From a virus, in IMG/VR virus record IMGVR_UViG_3300034066_000200, positions 1 to 35,211 of that record: 35,211 bases of DNA; one strand, given 5' to 3'. Below are positions 7,791 through 15,971 of this stretch, one piece after another. Both the position numbers and the translations under genes were made by a program. The notes under the pieces are model-generated. The model saw nothing but the letters and a program-made list of their open reading frames with translations. It made no database searches and was not told where the DNA came from. Positions within the stretch are counted from its first letter, which is position 1. Every line of letters begins with the position of its first letter.

Positions 7791-7830
7791 GGGTTGCTGA
7801 TATTCTGTCGGGAGTATCAGCAACCCTTTA
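7791..7830 (+). terminator. Strong hairpin terminator/attenuator after capsid gene
   Basis: A perfect 12-bp stem: GGGTTGCTGATA (7791-7802) pairs with TATCAGCAACCC (7815-7826), with a 12-base loop, followed by TTTA. The U-run is short, so partial termination is likely. The genes that follow are on the same strand with no obvious new promoter, which suggests an attenuator that sets a high capsid-to-tail transcript ratio. Confidence 0.75.
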
Positions 7831-7848
7831 GCATTTATTGGAGAAGTT

Positions 7849-8028
7849 ATGAAAGAAATTGAATCCCTGTTAATCGAGCGTGAAGGTTATGTGCGCCGTG
7901 GCAGAAAAGACCGTGTAGCACAGGTTGATGTAGTCCTTGCTTCGCTTGGCTACGGAGTTGAATCTGCGGCTATTGAGCCAGAATCAGAACGAGCAACGGT
8001 TAAGAAGCCTAAGAAGCGAGGCGAATAA
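7849..8028 (+). CDS. Small basic protein after capsid
   Basis: A 59-residue protein, ATG 7849 preceded by GGAGAAG (7840-7846). The N-terminal helix (EIESLLIEREGYVRRGRKDRVAQVD) and the segment VVLASLGY are followed by a Glu/Lys tail KKPKKRGE. Genes of this size and pattern (ERxGYxRRG...RxxQVDxxL) often sit between capsid and connector genes in actinophages. Their function is not established. Stop and next start overlap as TAATG. Confidence 0.8.
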   Translation: MKEIESLLIEREGYVRRGRKDRVAQVDVVLASLGYGVESAAIEPESERATVKKPKKRGE

Positions 8029-8621
8029 TGGCCATAACTAACGGCTATGCCACGCTTGCTGAAGTCAAGGCCGTATTGCGCCTGACGGACTCAACTGATG
8101 ACACGCTGTTAGAGAACGCCATTGAAGGAGCTTCCCGGCGAATTGACGGCTACTGTGCCACGTTCTTTTACCAGACGGCACAAGTTGTGAATCTTTATCC
8201 TTACAACGAATATCGTGTGTCTTTCCCTGACGCCGCATCGATTACTTACATCAAGACGGACAACGACGGCGACGGCACATTTGAGACAACTTGGACTGCT
8301 GGCACGGACTACCAACTTGAGCCTCTAGATCGCACCTTGCAAGGCAGGCCGTACCGTAGAGCGACGGCTATCGGAAGCAAGACATTCCCGATCTTTGGAT
8401 TGCCGAACCCTCCAAGCGTACAAATATCTGCCACTTGGGGCTGGCCTAGCGTTCCTGACGATGTGCGAGAAGCCTGTGTCCTGCTGTCCATTCGTGGCTT
8501 CGCACGGTATAACGCGGCTCTCGGCGTAATCGGATTCAACGACATGGCGATACAAGTTCGTGCAGTAGATCCAGACGTTCGTGACCTTCTTTCCCCATAT
8601 CGGAAGCTCGGAGTTGCTTGA
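8028..8621 (+). CDS. Head-tail connector (gp6-like)
   Basis: A 197-residue adaptor that binds under the portal. The N-terminal helices match the HK97 gp6/SPP1 gp15 type: GYATLAEVKAVLRLTDSTDD, LENAIEGASRRIDGYC. A middle beta part (NEYRVSFPDAASITYIKTDN, TWTAGTDYQLEP) and the WGWPSVPDDVREACVLLSIR helix complete it. Its place, first after the capsid genes, is the usual one for this connector. It overlaps both neighbours. Confidence 0.88.
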   Translation: MAITNGYATLAEVKAVLRLTDSTDDTLLENAIEGASRRIDGYCATFFYQTAQVVNLYPYNEYRVSFPDAASITYIKTDNDGDGTFETTWTAGTDYQLEPLDRTLQGRPYRRATAIGSKTFPIFGLPNPPSVQISATWGWPSVPDDVREACVLLSIRGFARYNAALGVIGFNDMAIQVRAVDPDVRDLLSPYRKLGVA

Positions 8622-9028
8622 TGCCGGCGACAGTTTCTCAAGTCGCTGACGGAATCAAGACGAGGCTTCAAACGATCAGCGGATTGCGTGTATTCAACTA
8701 TCAGCCAGAACAACTCAACCCACCAGTCGCATACCCTTCGCTGAATAGTATTAACTATCATCGAGCATTCAACGGAGGCAACGTTGAAATGGATTGGTCA
8801 ATCCTTGTGGTTGTCGGCAGGTACCTTGACCGTGTCGCTCATCAGCAACTAGACGGTTACCTCTCCTTCTCAGGTGCTACAAGCATTCGTGCGGCGATTG
8901 AAGGCGACACAAGCCTCGGTGGCGTAGCGCAAACTTTGATACTCTCCGACAGTACGGATATTTCAAGTCTTTCATCTAACGATGCAGAGTTCTTGCAAAT
9001 TGAACTATCATTGACCGTGTACGCATAG
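8621..9028 (+). CDS. Head-tail joining / tail terminator-like protein
   Basis: A 135-residue protein starting at ATG 8621, overlapping the connector stop by one base. The pattern SQVADGIKTRLQTISGLRVF, then QLNPPVAYPSL, a central WSILVVVGRYLDRVAHQQLD and a C-terminal EFLQIELSLTVYA strand resembles tail-terminator or tail-completion proteins (lambda gpU/HK97 gp10-adjacent class) that cap the tail tube. Position between connector and tail tube genes agrees. The exact family is not certain. Confidence 0.75.
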   Translation: MPATVSQVADGIKTRLQTISGLRVFNYQPEQLNPPVAYPSLNSINYHRAFNGGNVEMDWSILVVVGRYLDRVAHQQLDGYLSFSGATSIRAAIEGDTSLGGVAQTLILSDSTDISSLSSNDAEFLQIELSLTVYA

Positions 9029-9036
9029 GAGACAAC

Positions 9037-9204
9037 ATGGCTGAATACAAGATCTTGACCAACATGATTGCTGATCACCAAGAGGGTGATGTCGTTAGCG
9101 AATCAGAGTTCGCTGGTGCTAATATCGGTGCACTCGTAGAGGCTGGGCACATAACGCTCGTAGCCAAATCGACTAAGTCCGCAGATTCAAAGAAAGACGA
9201 ATGA
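9037..9204 (+). CDS. Small protein before tail tube, unknown
   Basis: A 55-residue protein, ATG 9037 after TAGGAGA. It is acidic in the middle (HQEGDVVSESEF) with AGHITLVAK and a Lys/Asp tail, a pattern like small phage proteins annotated only as hypothetical between neck and tail genes. It ends one base before the first tail-tube gene. Confidence 0.75.
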   Translation: MAEYKILTNMIADHQEGDVVSESEFAGANIGALVEAGHITLVAKSTKSADSKKDE

Positions 9205-9205
9205 C

Positions 9206-9610
9206 ATGCCAACAGTAGTCCTCACAAACGCTCTCATCACAGTAGGTGGAAATGATCTTTCATCACTGGCAAACACCGTGACATTGAACTACGAAATTGA
9301 TTCAGTAGAAGCAACCGGCTTTTCACAGAACCACAACTTCGTAGGTGGTCTTCAGAACAACTCAGTTGAGGTGACTCTGATGCAAGACTTCGCGGCCACA
9401 AAGACGGAACCAGTTGTTTATCCACTTGTGGGAACGCAAACAACCGTCACGATCAAGGCCGTTAATACGACTACATCGACAACTAACCCTCTATACACAC
9501 TCTCCAGCACATATCTTGGAGCGCATACCCCAGTCTCTGCTGGAGTTGGTGAACTCGCTACGACTTCATTGACTTTTAACGGTGGAACCCTCGTCAAAAC
9601 AACTTCTTAA
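9206..9610 (+). CDS. Tail tube protein, copy 1
   Basis: A 134-residue beta-rich protein read as a major tail tube subunit that polymerises around the tape measure. It shares its whole layout with the next gene: N-terminal LTNALIT, VTLNYEIDSVEATGF, the block FVGGLQNNS-E-TLMQDFA, VYPLVGTQTTVT, and the C-terminal block HTPVSAGVGELATTSLTF. These match small actinophage-type tail tube proteins. The tail-assembly chaperone and tape measure lie downstream, as expected. Which copy forms the tube is not shown by sequence. Confidence 0.82.
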   Translation: MPTVVLTNALITVGGNDLSSLANTVTLNYEIDSVEATGFSQNHNFVGGLQNNSVEVTLMQDFAATKTEPVVYPLVGTQTTVTIKAVNTTTSTTNPLYTLSSTYLGAHTPVSAGVGELATTSLTFNGGTLVKTTS

Positions 9611-9625
9611 TTAAGGAAACTCATC

Positions 9626-10033
9626 ATGGCTGTACTCGCACTCACTAATGCTCATATCACGATCAACTCAGTCGTACTTAGCGACCACGCAAACAACGTT
9701 ACTTTCAACTACGAAGTTGATTCCGTTGAAGTAACCGCATTTGGAGATAGCGGACACAAGTTCGTCGGTGGATTGCAGAATAACTCCTGCGAAATTACCT
9801 TGATGCAAGACTTCGCAACTTCCAACGTTGAAGCAACGATCTACCCATTGGTAGGTACCACTACCACGATCATTGTTCGTCCGAACGGTGCAACTACTGG
9901 CGCAACCAACCCTTCCTACACCTTGACAGGAACCTTCCTCGCTTCGCATACTCCAGTATCTGCAGGTGTTGGAGAACTGGCTACAACCTCGCTAACCTTT
10001 ACCGGTGGAACGATCGCCAAAGCAGTCGCTTAA
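9626..10033 (+). CDS. Tail tube protein, copy 2 (paralogue of copy 1)
   Basis: A 135-residue paralogue of the upstream gene, with the same length and the same conserved blocks (FVGGLQNNSCEITLMQDFA; HTPVSAGVGELATTSLTF). The first third and the loops differ (SVVLSDHANN; FGDSGHKF; RPNGATTGATNP). ATG 9626 follows TAAGGAAAC. An old tandem duplication is the simple explanation. One copy may form the tube and the other a cap, decoration or alternate subunit. Both reading frames are intact, so both are probably kept by selection. Confidence 0.82.
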   Translation: MAVLALTNAHITINSVVLSDHANNVTFNYEVDSVEVTAFGDSGHKFVGGLQNNSCEITLMQDFATSNVEATIYPLVGTTTTIIVRPNGATTGATNPSYTLTGTFLASHTPVSAGVGELATTSLTFTGGTIAKAVA

Positions 10034-10062
10034 TACAAACCTCTGACTAAGAAGGAGTCAAT

Positions 10063-10347
10063 ATGAAATTAGCAATGACCGTTCAGTACCAAGACGGAAC
10101 CACAGAGAACGTTGAAGCAAAGTTTGCGGACTTCGTTTCTTTTGAGCGCACATGGCAACGCTCCGTTACCCGTTTTGAAACAGAACTGCGGCTGACCGAT
10201 CTCGCTTGGTTGGCTTGGTCTGCCCTTACTCGACTGAAGAAGACGAACCTCAAATTTGATCCTGACTGGATTGTCACGGTTGACAACGTTGAGATGGGCG
10301 AATCCGAGGCTGATTCCCCTTTGGTGACGACTCCGCAAGTTGGCTAA
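10063..10347 (+). CDS. Tail assembly chaperone, short (G-like) product
   Basis: A 94-residue protein made without frameshifting, ATG 10063 after AAGGAG. Pattern MTVQYQDGTTENVEAKF, FERTWQR, LTDLAWLAWSALTR and a C-terminal acidic, disordered tail fits gpG-type chaperones, which bind the tape measure protein and guide tail tube assembly. It ends 12 codons after the slip site at 10317-10323. The tape measure gene is two genes downstream rather than next, because a gp10-like gene is inserted between them. Confidence 0.85.
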   Translation: MKLAMTVQYQDGTTENVEAKFADFVSFERTWQRSVTRFETELRLTDLAWLAWSALTRLKKTNLKFDPDWIVTVDNVEMGESEADSPLVTTPQVG

Positions 10348-10460
10348 TTGCCTCTCTCGCTTGCGAGACGGGTATTGCGCCTAGCGCACTTCTAGCGGAG
10401 GGTAATGAAATGATCTATACAATGATCGCTTATCTACGCTCTAAGTCACGCAGGAGATAA
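10063..10460 (+). CDS. Tail assembly chaperone, -1 frameshifted (GT-like) product
   Basis: A ribosomal slip of -1 on C-CCT-TTG (10317-10323) joins the first 87 codons to a second frame that starts with GGT at 10323 and is open to TAA at 10458-10460, giving 132 residues. The second part (45 residues) contains ASLACETGIAPSALLAEG and MIAYLRSKSRRR, the hallmark T-domain pattern of tail chaperones (GIxPsaLL...yL). In that frame the nearest upstream stop is TGA at 10311-10313, so the shift can occur only after it. The slip site is the only X-XXY-YYZ heptamer in the permitted window. Confidence 0.85.
10317..10323 (+). other. Programmed -1 frameshift site CCCTTTG
   Basis: The heptamer reads C CCT TTG in the zero frame, so both tRNAs can re-pair one base back (CCC, TTT). 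It is four bases after the last stop in the -1 frame and before the zero-frame stop at 10345. Downstream, CTCGCTTGCGAG (10356-10367) can form a small hairpin and might help. Confidence 0.8.
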
Positions 10461-10462
10461 CT

Positions 10463-11113
10463 ATGCAATCCCAAATAAAGATTGAAGGAGCCGCGGAGTT
10501 TGAGCGTGAGATCAAGAAGCTCTTGCCAGACAAAACAGGCGCAGAATTGCTGAAGAAAGCCAATGAAGATGTGGCTAACTTCATCGTGAAAAAGGCTATT
10601 GCCACTGCATCTACGCCAATGGAGAAGAAGGCTTCACGGACTATGACAGCCGCAAAGACCAGTGCTGGCGTGTATGTACTCGGTGGTTCAAGAGATATCC
10701 CGTACTTCGGAGGTGCGAACTTCGGTGCTAATCACGACCTCTTGCGTCTGATCAAGGCACGGAAGGTTCGTGGCGCCAATAAAGGTCGCCGTAGTCGAGC
10801 AACGACAATCCGAAAAGAAGAAGAATGGAAACTGGACAAGATCGTACGGAAGATTGAGTCTCAATATGTCGGCCGTAGCGGTAAGACGATCAGCAAGTAC
10901 GAAGCCGGCAAGGACGCAAAAAAGTATCAGGTCAAACTTCAACGGACAAAGTCAGGCGCAGTTCGTTCAATCCGAGGTTGGAATCAATTCAAGCCGTGGA
11001 CGAAAGGCAAGGATTACTTCTTGTACGCATCGATTAAGAGCAACTTTGACGCTATTGTTGACTTCTACTCAGAGCGAATGGCTCAAGTCTCTAAAGACGC
11101 ATTCCCAGACTAA
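10463..11113 (+). CDS. HK97 gp10-like neck/minor capsid protein
   Basis: A 216-residue basic protein. The N-terminal GAAEFEREIKKLLPDKTGAE with LLKKANEDVANFIVKKA matches the HK97-gp10 type (tail completion/neck) family, and the C-terminus is a KGKDYFLYASIKSNFDAIVDFY helix with the RMAQVSKDAF end. The central part is very Lys/Arg-rich. ATG 10463 has AGGAG six bases upstream, lying within the chaperone T-frame. In HK97-like genomes this gene is usually before the tail tube gene. Here it lies between chaperone and tape measure, an unusual order. Confidence 0.75.
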   Translation: MQSQIKIEGAAEFEREIKKLLPDKTGAELLKKANEDVANFIVKKAIATASTPMEKKASRTMTAAKTSAGVYVLGGSRDIPYFGGANFGANHDLLRLIKARKVRGANKGRRSRATTIRKEEEWKLDKIVRKIESQYVGRSGKTISKYEAGKDAKKYQVKLQRTKSGAVRSIRGWNQFKPWTKGKDYFLYASIKSNFDAIVDFYSERMAQVSKDAFPD

Positions 11114-11124
11114 GATCGGCAACT

Positions 11125-13461
11125 ATGGCAGGCTCACGGACACTCAAACTTAAGGTTCTTGGCGATGCTAAGGGAGCAACAGAAGCCTTAGCCGAAGTTA
11201 AGTTCGGAATGAGCAGTATCACTAAGGGAGTGCTCGCTGCAGGAGCCGCATTAACGGGAGCCGCAACTGCCGTCGGAACGTTCGCATATAAGGCAATTCA
11301 GCAAGCATCAGATCTTCAAGAAACGCAATCCAAAGTCAATGTGATCTTCGGAGACTCTGGAGATGCCATTAAGAAGTTTGCCAGTACTGCGGCAGGCAGT
11401 CTCGGACAGAGCAAACAAACAGCACTTGACGCTGCGGCTACATTCGGCATCTTCGGTAAGTCAGCAGGTCTCGCCGGTATGGAGTTGGCAAACTTCTCTA
11501 CGGACTTCGTTAAGTTGTCCGCAGACCTAGCTTCGTTCAATAACACCACACCACAAGAAGCGATTCAGGCAATCGGAGCCGCATTGAGAGGAGAATCCGA
11601 GCCTCTCCGTAAATACGGCGTATTGCTGAACGATGCGGCCATGCGCCAGAAGGCAATGGAATTAGGTATTTATAGCGGTAACGGTGCACTCACTAGCCAA
11701 CAGAAGATCCTCGCCGCGCAAGCTCTGATCTACGAACAAACTGCGGATGCTCAGGGAGACTTTGAGCGCACAAGCGACGGATTAGCCAACCAGCAACGAA
11801 TCCTCCGTGCATCAATTGAGAACCTCACCACAACGCTAGGAACGCTTCTCCTGCCGTATTTCCAGAAGGTGATCAATGCTCTCAACAAATACCTCACGCC
11901 AGCCGTAGAAGCCTTCTCAATGAGCCTAGATAGCGGTGGTTCGTTCGGTCAGGCAATCAACTTCGCTATTGCTTCAATGGGAGACTTCGGCAAAACGGTT
12001 CTTGATGTATTCCAGAACGTTGCGATGGGAACTCTTGAGTTCATGCACAGTTTCGCAAAGATGGGTCAAACCATAGCAACAGTGATCGGTGTGATCGCAG
12101 GTCTTTCTGGAAACGCTGGACTAGCGATGAAGGCTGCGGCATCGGCAGTTGCGTTAGGAGTTATCCGTAATCAGACGAGTGAGGCATTGAAGACGCTACC
12201 CGGTCAGTTTGATAAATGGCGTAATTCGATTGACAATGCCCGTGAATCGCTTCATGCTCTAAAGAATGAAAGCAAGTACTTTGAGAAACTCGGTGTCTTG
12301 AACGAAACCCTCGGCGAGAAGGTCAAGGTTCAGAAGAAGTCAAACCTCACGGACGAAGAATCAGTAACAAGCACTAGTGGCGCGGCTAAGGCCGTAGAAA
12401 CAGCGCAAGAGAAACTTAAGAAATATGTCGGTGCGCTTAAGGACACAGAACGCTCAACTAAGTCTTATACGGATTCCCAAAAGGAAGTTAAAAAGGCTAA
12501 CGAAGAACTAACTGATTCAACCAAGAAACTCGGCGACGCACAGGCCTACTTTGATCAAGTTCGCCGTGGGTATGGCGCAGGAAGCAAGCAGGCAACCGTC
12601 CGTGACCGTGAACGAGCCAAGGCTCAGCGTGATTTAGAGAGTGCTGGCTACAACGTTGAGCAATCTATTTTCGCAGTGAAGGAAGCAGAGCGTGATCTTG
12701 CTGAAGTTCGTCTTGATCCCGAATCGACTCCAGACACAATCCGTGAAGCAGAGATCAAACTCGCCGAAGCAAAACTTCGTGTAGCCGATTCAACCGATTC
12801 CCAGCGTGAAGCGACGGAGAAGCTCGCAGAAGCAGAAAGGCTCTTACAAGAAGCCGTATATGGCGCAACCGAAGATTCCGATACATACACAAATGCCCTT
12901 GACAAATTGAACCAAGCCAAACTGAACGAAATTGACGCCAGCGAACGGGTGGAAACGGCTCTATACAACGAGAGAGAAGCCACTCGGTCGCTTGAAGAAT
13001 CAAAGCGTTCCCTCTGGGACTTAATGAAGGAAATGACCGGCAACATCATTAGTCGGGCAGAAGAACAGGTTGGATTCAAGACGCCGAAACAAAACGCTTA
13101 CGGATCTTTCTTAGAGGCTGTTCAGGCCTTGCATCCGAACGCTAAGTCTTTAGACTCTACGACCCCGTTGATATCTGCGAAGAAGCAGTTCCCTAACCTT
13201 TTCACCAAGTGGAAGAACGGAGAGCTTGTACCTTTGGCAGAAGGAGGGATAGTCACGCGGCCAACTATGAGCCTCATCGGAGAGGCTGGCGCAGAAGCAG
13301 TAATTCCTCTCGGCAAGTTAGAAAGCATGGGATCGACGAATGTTTATGTCACGGTTAATGCTGGCATGGGAACTGACCCTGCACAGGTCGGAGATGAAAT
13401 CGTGAACATTCTTCAGCGTTACAACAGACGGAACGGTGCACTTCCCCTTAAGGTGGCGTAA
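11125..13461 (+). CDS. Tape measure protein
   Basis: A 778-residue protein that sets tail length and is ejected into the cell at infection. The N-terminus has a Gly/Ala-rich hydrophobic stretch (ITKGVLAAGAALTGAATAVG) and the tape measure core: DLQETQSKVNVIFGDSGD, LRGESEPLRKYGVLLNDAAM, DGLANQQRILRASIENL. Hydrophobic segments lie at about 310-345. Residues 420-640 are a long Glu/Lys/Ala coiled-coil. The C-terminal EGGIVTRPTMSLIGEAGAEA box is typical of actinophage and Gram-positive phage tape measures. Its length predicts a fairly short tail, near 110-120 nm if about 1.5 angstrom per residue holds. Confidence 0.95.
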   Translation: MAGSRTLKLKVLGDAKGATEALAEVKFGMSSITKGVLAAGAALTGAATAVGTFAYKAIQQASDLQETQSKVNVIFGDSGDAIKKFASTAAGSLGQSKQTALDAAATFGIFGKSAGLAGMELANFSTDFVKLSADLASFNNTTPQEAIQAIGAALRGESEPLRKYGVLLNDAAMRQKAMELGIYSGNGALTSQQKILAAQALIYEQTADAQGDFERTSDGLANQQRILRASIENLTTTLGTLLLPYFQKVINALNKYLTPAVEAFSMSLDSGGSFGQAINFAIASMGDFGKTVLDVFQNVAMGTLEFMHSFAKMGQTIATVIGVIAGLSGNAGLAMKAAASAVALGVIRNQTSEALKTLPGQFDKWRNSIDNARESLHALKNESKYFEKLGVLNETLGEKVKVQKKSNLTDEESVTSTSGAAKAVETAQEKLKKYVGALKDTERSTKSYTDSQKEVKKANEELTDSTKKLGDAQAYFDQVRRGYGAGSKQATVRDRERAKAQRDLESAGYNVEQSIFAVKEAERDLAEVRLDPESTPDTIREAEIKLAEAKLRVADSTDSQREATEKLAEAERLLQEAVYGATEDSDTYTNALDKLNQAKLNEIDASERVETALYNEREATRSLEESKRSLWDLMKEMTGNIISRAEEQVGFKTPKQNAYGSFLEAVQALHPNAKSLDSTTPLISAKKQFPNLFTKWKNGELVPLAEGGIVTRPTMSLIGEAGAEAVIPLGKLESMGSTNVYVTVNAGMGTDPAQVGDEIVNILQRYNRRNGALPLKVA

Positions 13462-15950
13462 TGGCTACAACAATGAAGTGGGGCGAGACGATTACCGTCC
13501 TGATGGAACTCGGATTTGAGACTCAATTTTTCACTCTTGACAATGCAACGCTCGGACAACTTGACACTGGTGGATATCTTGACGGAACACTCCTCGGAGA
13601 CGATGTATCGGCTTACTGCCAGAACATCTCAATCAACCGTGGCAGGCCTGACCAGTTGCAGAACTTTAACGCTGGAACTTGCTCAATCACATTAAATAAT
13701 AATGATCGACGATTCGATCCGATAAACGAAAGTTCCCCGTACTGGAATGCAACGCTCGGAAGGTCTGGAGTGACCCCAAGAAGGAAAGTGACTGTCCTTT
13801 CCAACGGTGTTCCGATCTTCACCGGGCGAATCACTGACGTGAATGTCGATTATCAGCCAACTCGTCCGTCTGCAACTGTTGATAACTCTACGGTTCAAAT
13901 CACCGCGGCTGATGACTTCGTAATCCTCGCAAATACTGCGATCCAAACAGAGATTACGCCAACGGAAGAACTGTCTGGAACAAGGTTAAATGCAATCCTT
14001 GATCTCCCAGAAGTTGGTTATTCAGCCACCAGCAGGAACATCAGTGCAGGAACCGTTGCTCTCGGAGGTGGCGCAACTTATGTCATATCTCCAAATACCA
14101 ACGTTCTGACTTATCTCCAAGCGATCGGAGCGTCCGAGCAAGGCTCTTTGTTTATCTCTGCTGACGGCAAGGTGACATTCACAGATCGAGTAACGACGGC
14201 ATTTGCCAGCATTTCGGCGACCTTCTCCGACACAGGAGCCAATATTCCCTATCAGAAACTCGCCGTTCTTTACGGCCAAGAGCTTCTTTACAACAAGGTC
14301 ATTTGCACCGTGATTAACGGGATTGACCAAGTTGCCAATGATACGACATCGCAAACAGAGTTCGGGGTTTCAACATTCAGCCTTTCCAACCTCCTCTTGT
14401 CAGAAGATTCCGCGGCTTTGACCTTGGCAGAATCGTTGCTTGCTCGATACAAACAACCGAAGTACAGGTTTGACAAGATTCAATCTATTTACAACGGACT
14501 CAGCACTCCGAACCAGAATGCTCTGACTGGCCTAGAACTGGCTGATACCGTAAGGATTACGAGGACTTACCCGACCGGCACTCCGTTGACCGTCACTAAG
14601 GAGTACTCCGTAGAGGCTGTGAGACACTCCATCACCCTCAACGAGCATATTGTTGAATACAGCCTTGCTGTCGCAGAAATTGTTTACCCGTTTATTTTGG
14701 CTGGTTATCCACCTACTACACGCATCAACCTTATGCCGAATCCAAGCGCAGAAGGTGCGTTCACTGGATGGTCATCTTCAGGTGGAACGCTAACGCAATC
14801 ATCAACATACGCTTACGCTGGAACTTATTCTGCACGAACTCAAACGGTTACTGATGGGACTGTAGATGTGAACACGGGAACATTTTCTATGGTGGCAGGG
14901 CAAACATACACAGGTTCGGCTTATGTTCGTTCATCTGTTTCTAGGCAGTGTCGTGTTTATATTGGCTGGTATAACGGTGGAACATTTTTGAGCAATTCTG
15001 TTGGCTCATATTCAACATCTACAACAGGTGGTTGGACACGCTGCACAGTTACGGGAACTGCACCTGCTACTGCAACTATTGGTTATTTGGTAACTCAAGT
15101 TGCTTCTACTGTTATTGGTGATTTGCATTATTGGGATGCGTTCTTGATTGAACAAGCCTCGTCAGCACTCCCATATTTTGATGGTACTTATGCTGACACC
15201 TACACGGGTTATGCGTTGGACACTAAAGCGTGGACCGGTACAGCGAACGCTTCTACTTCTTACGGTTACTGGTATCAGGGTGCAACACGCACAAACCTGC
15301 TAGCAAACCCAAACATTGAAGTAAGTGCAGCACAGTGGACAAATATCGGTGCGCTATCAACTGTGACTCGTAGTGCTACTGATGGTGCGGTGTCAGGTAC
15401 TGCATCTCTCAAAGTCGTGCGAGCTACCAACTCAGGCACAGCAGTGAACACTGGTGCATGGGCAGGTCTGAGCACTGTCAATTATGCACCTATCACGCCA
15501 TCTACTACATACACAATCTCGGTCTATGTGCGAAAGATCAGTGGCACAGACCCAACCATGTTCTGCTCGATAGCGTGGTACACAGCAGCCGGCGCATACA
15601 TCAGCGAAACCACACCAGTGACGACTCTCATCACTAGCACTACTAACTGGGTGCGTCTGAGTGCCACTGGCACAGCACCTGCAAACGCTGCTTTTGCGAA
15701 CCCACTCGTGCGAGAAAATGCTGTGAACGGACAACTTGCATCAACATGGCAGGCTGACGCATTCCTGCTGGAACTAGGTGCTGTAGTGCTTCCTTACTTT
15801 GATGGTGCTGGCACTGCGCCATATACGGGCTACACGCTGACATCGATCGGCTGGAATGGAACAGCGAACGCTTCAACTAGCACAGCCAGTTGGGGATTGG
15901 ATACTGCCTATGTTGGTACACCAATGGATTCGGATTACGCTCTTTCATAG
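13461..15950 (+). CDS. Minor tail protein with two C-terminal carbohydrate-binding-like modules
   Basis: An 829-residue tail-tip protein, TAATG-coupled to the tape measure. Residues 1 to about 415 are a beta-rich tail-tip part (CQNISINRGRPDQLQNFNAG, ITLNNNDRRFDP, VFTGRITDV), as in distal tail/minor tail proteins. Residues about 418-605 and 609-813 are two related beta-sandwich modules, each opening with RxNLxxNPxxE and closing with LPYFDG, YTGY and GTANAST. They resemble CBM4/9-type carbohydrate-binding modules and probably bind host surface sugars. The two modules differ in codon use: the first is T-rich at third positions, the second C/A-rich, which suggests separate acquisition. Confidence 0.85.
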   Translation: MATTMKWGETITVLMELGFETQFFTLDNATLGQLDTGGYLDGTLLGDDVSAYCQNISINRGRPDQLQNFNAGTCSITLNNNDRRFDPINESSPYWNATLGRSGVTPRRKVTVLSNGVPIFTGRITDVNVDYQPTRPSATVDNSTVQITAADDFVILANTAIQTEITPTEELSGTRLNAILDLPEVGYSATSRNISAGTVALGGGATYVISPNTNVLTYLQAIGASEQGSLFISADGKVTFTDRVTTAFASISATFSDTGANIPYQKLAVLYGQELLYNKVICTVINGIDQVANDTTSQTEFGVSTFSLSNLLLSEDSAALTLAESLLARYKQPKYRFDKIQSIYNGLSTPNQNALTGLELADTVRITRTYPTGTPLTVTKEYSVEAVRHSITLNEHIVEYSLAVAEIVYPFILAGYPPTTRINLMPNPSAEGAFTGWSSSGGTLTQSSTYAYAGTYSARTQTVTDGTVDVNTGTFSMVAGQTYTGSAYVRSSVSRQCRVYIGWYNGGTFLSNSVGSYSTSTTGGWTRCTVTGTAPATATIGYLVTQVASTVIGDLHYWDAFLIEQASSALPYFDGTYADTYTGYALDTKAWTGTANASTSYGYWYQGATRTNLLANPNIEVSAAQWTNIGALSTVTRSATDGAVSGTASLKVVRATNSGTAVNTGAWAGLSTVNYAPITPSTTYTISVYVRKISGTDPTMFCSIAWYTAAGAYISETTPVTTLITSTTNWVRLSATGTAPANAAFANPLVRENAVNGQLASTWQADAFLLELGAVVLPYFDGAGTAPYTGYTLTSIGWNGTANASTSTASWGLDTAYVGTPMDSDYALS

Positions 15951-15971
15951 AGTGTTACACTAGGAGGCACT

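Noticed and set aside
8309-8761. 150-codon open frame on the - strand
   Set aside because: Shadow of the connector and tail-completion genes; composition and lack of motifs fit a chance antisense frame.
12648-13079. 143-codon Ser/Ala-rich open frame on the - strand
   Set aside because: Antisense of the tape measure coiled-coil; its Ser/Arg bias follows from the Glu/Ala codons of the real gene.
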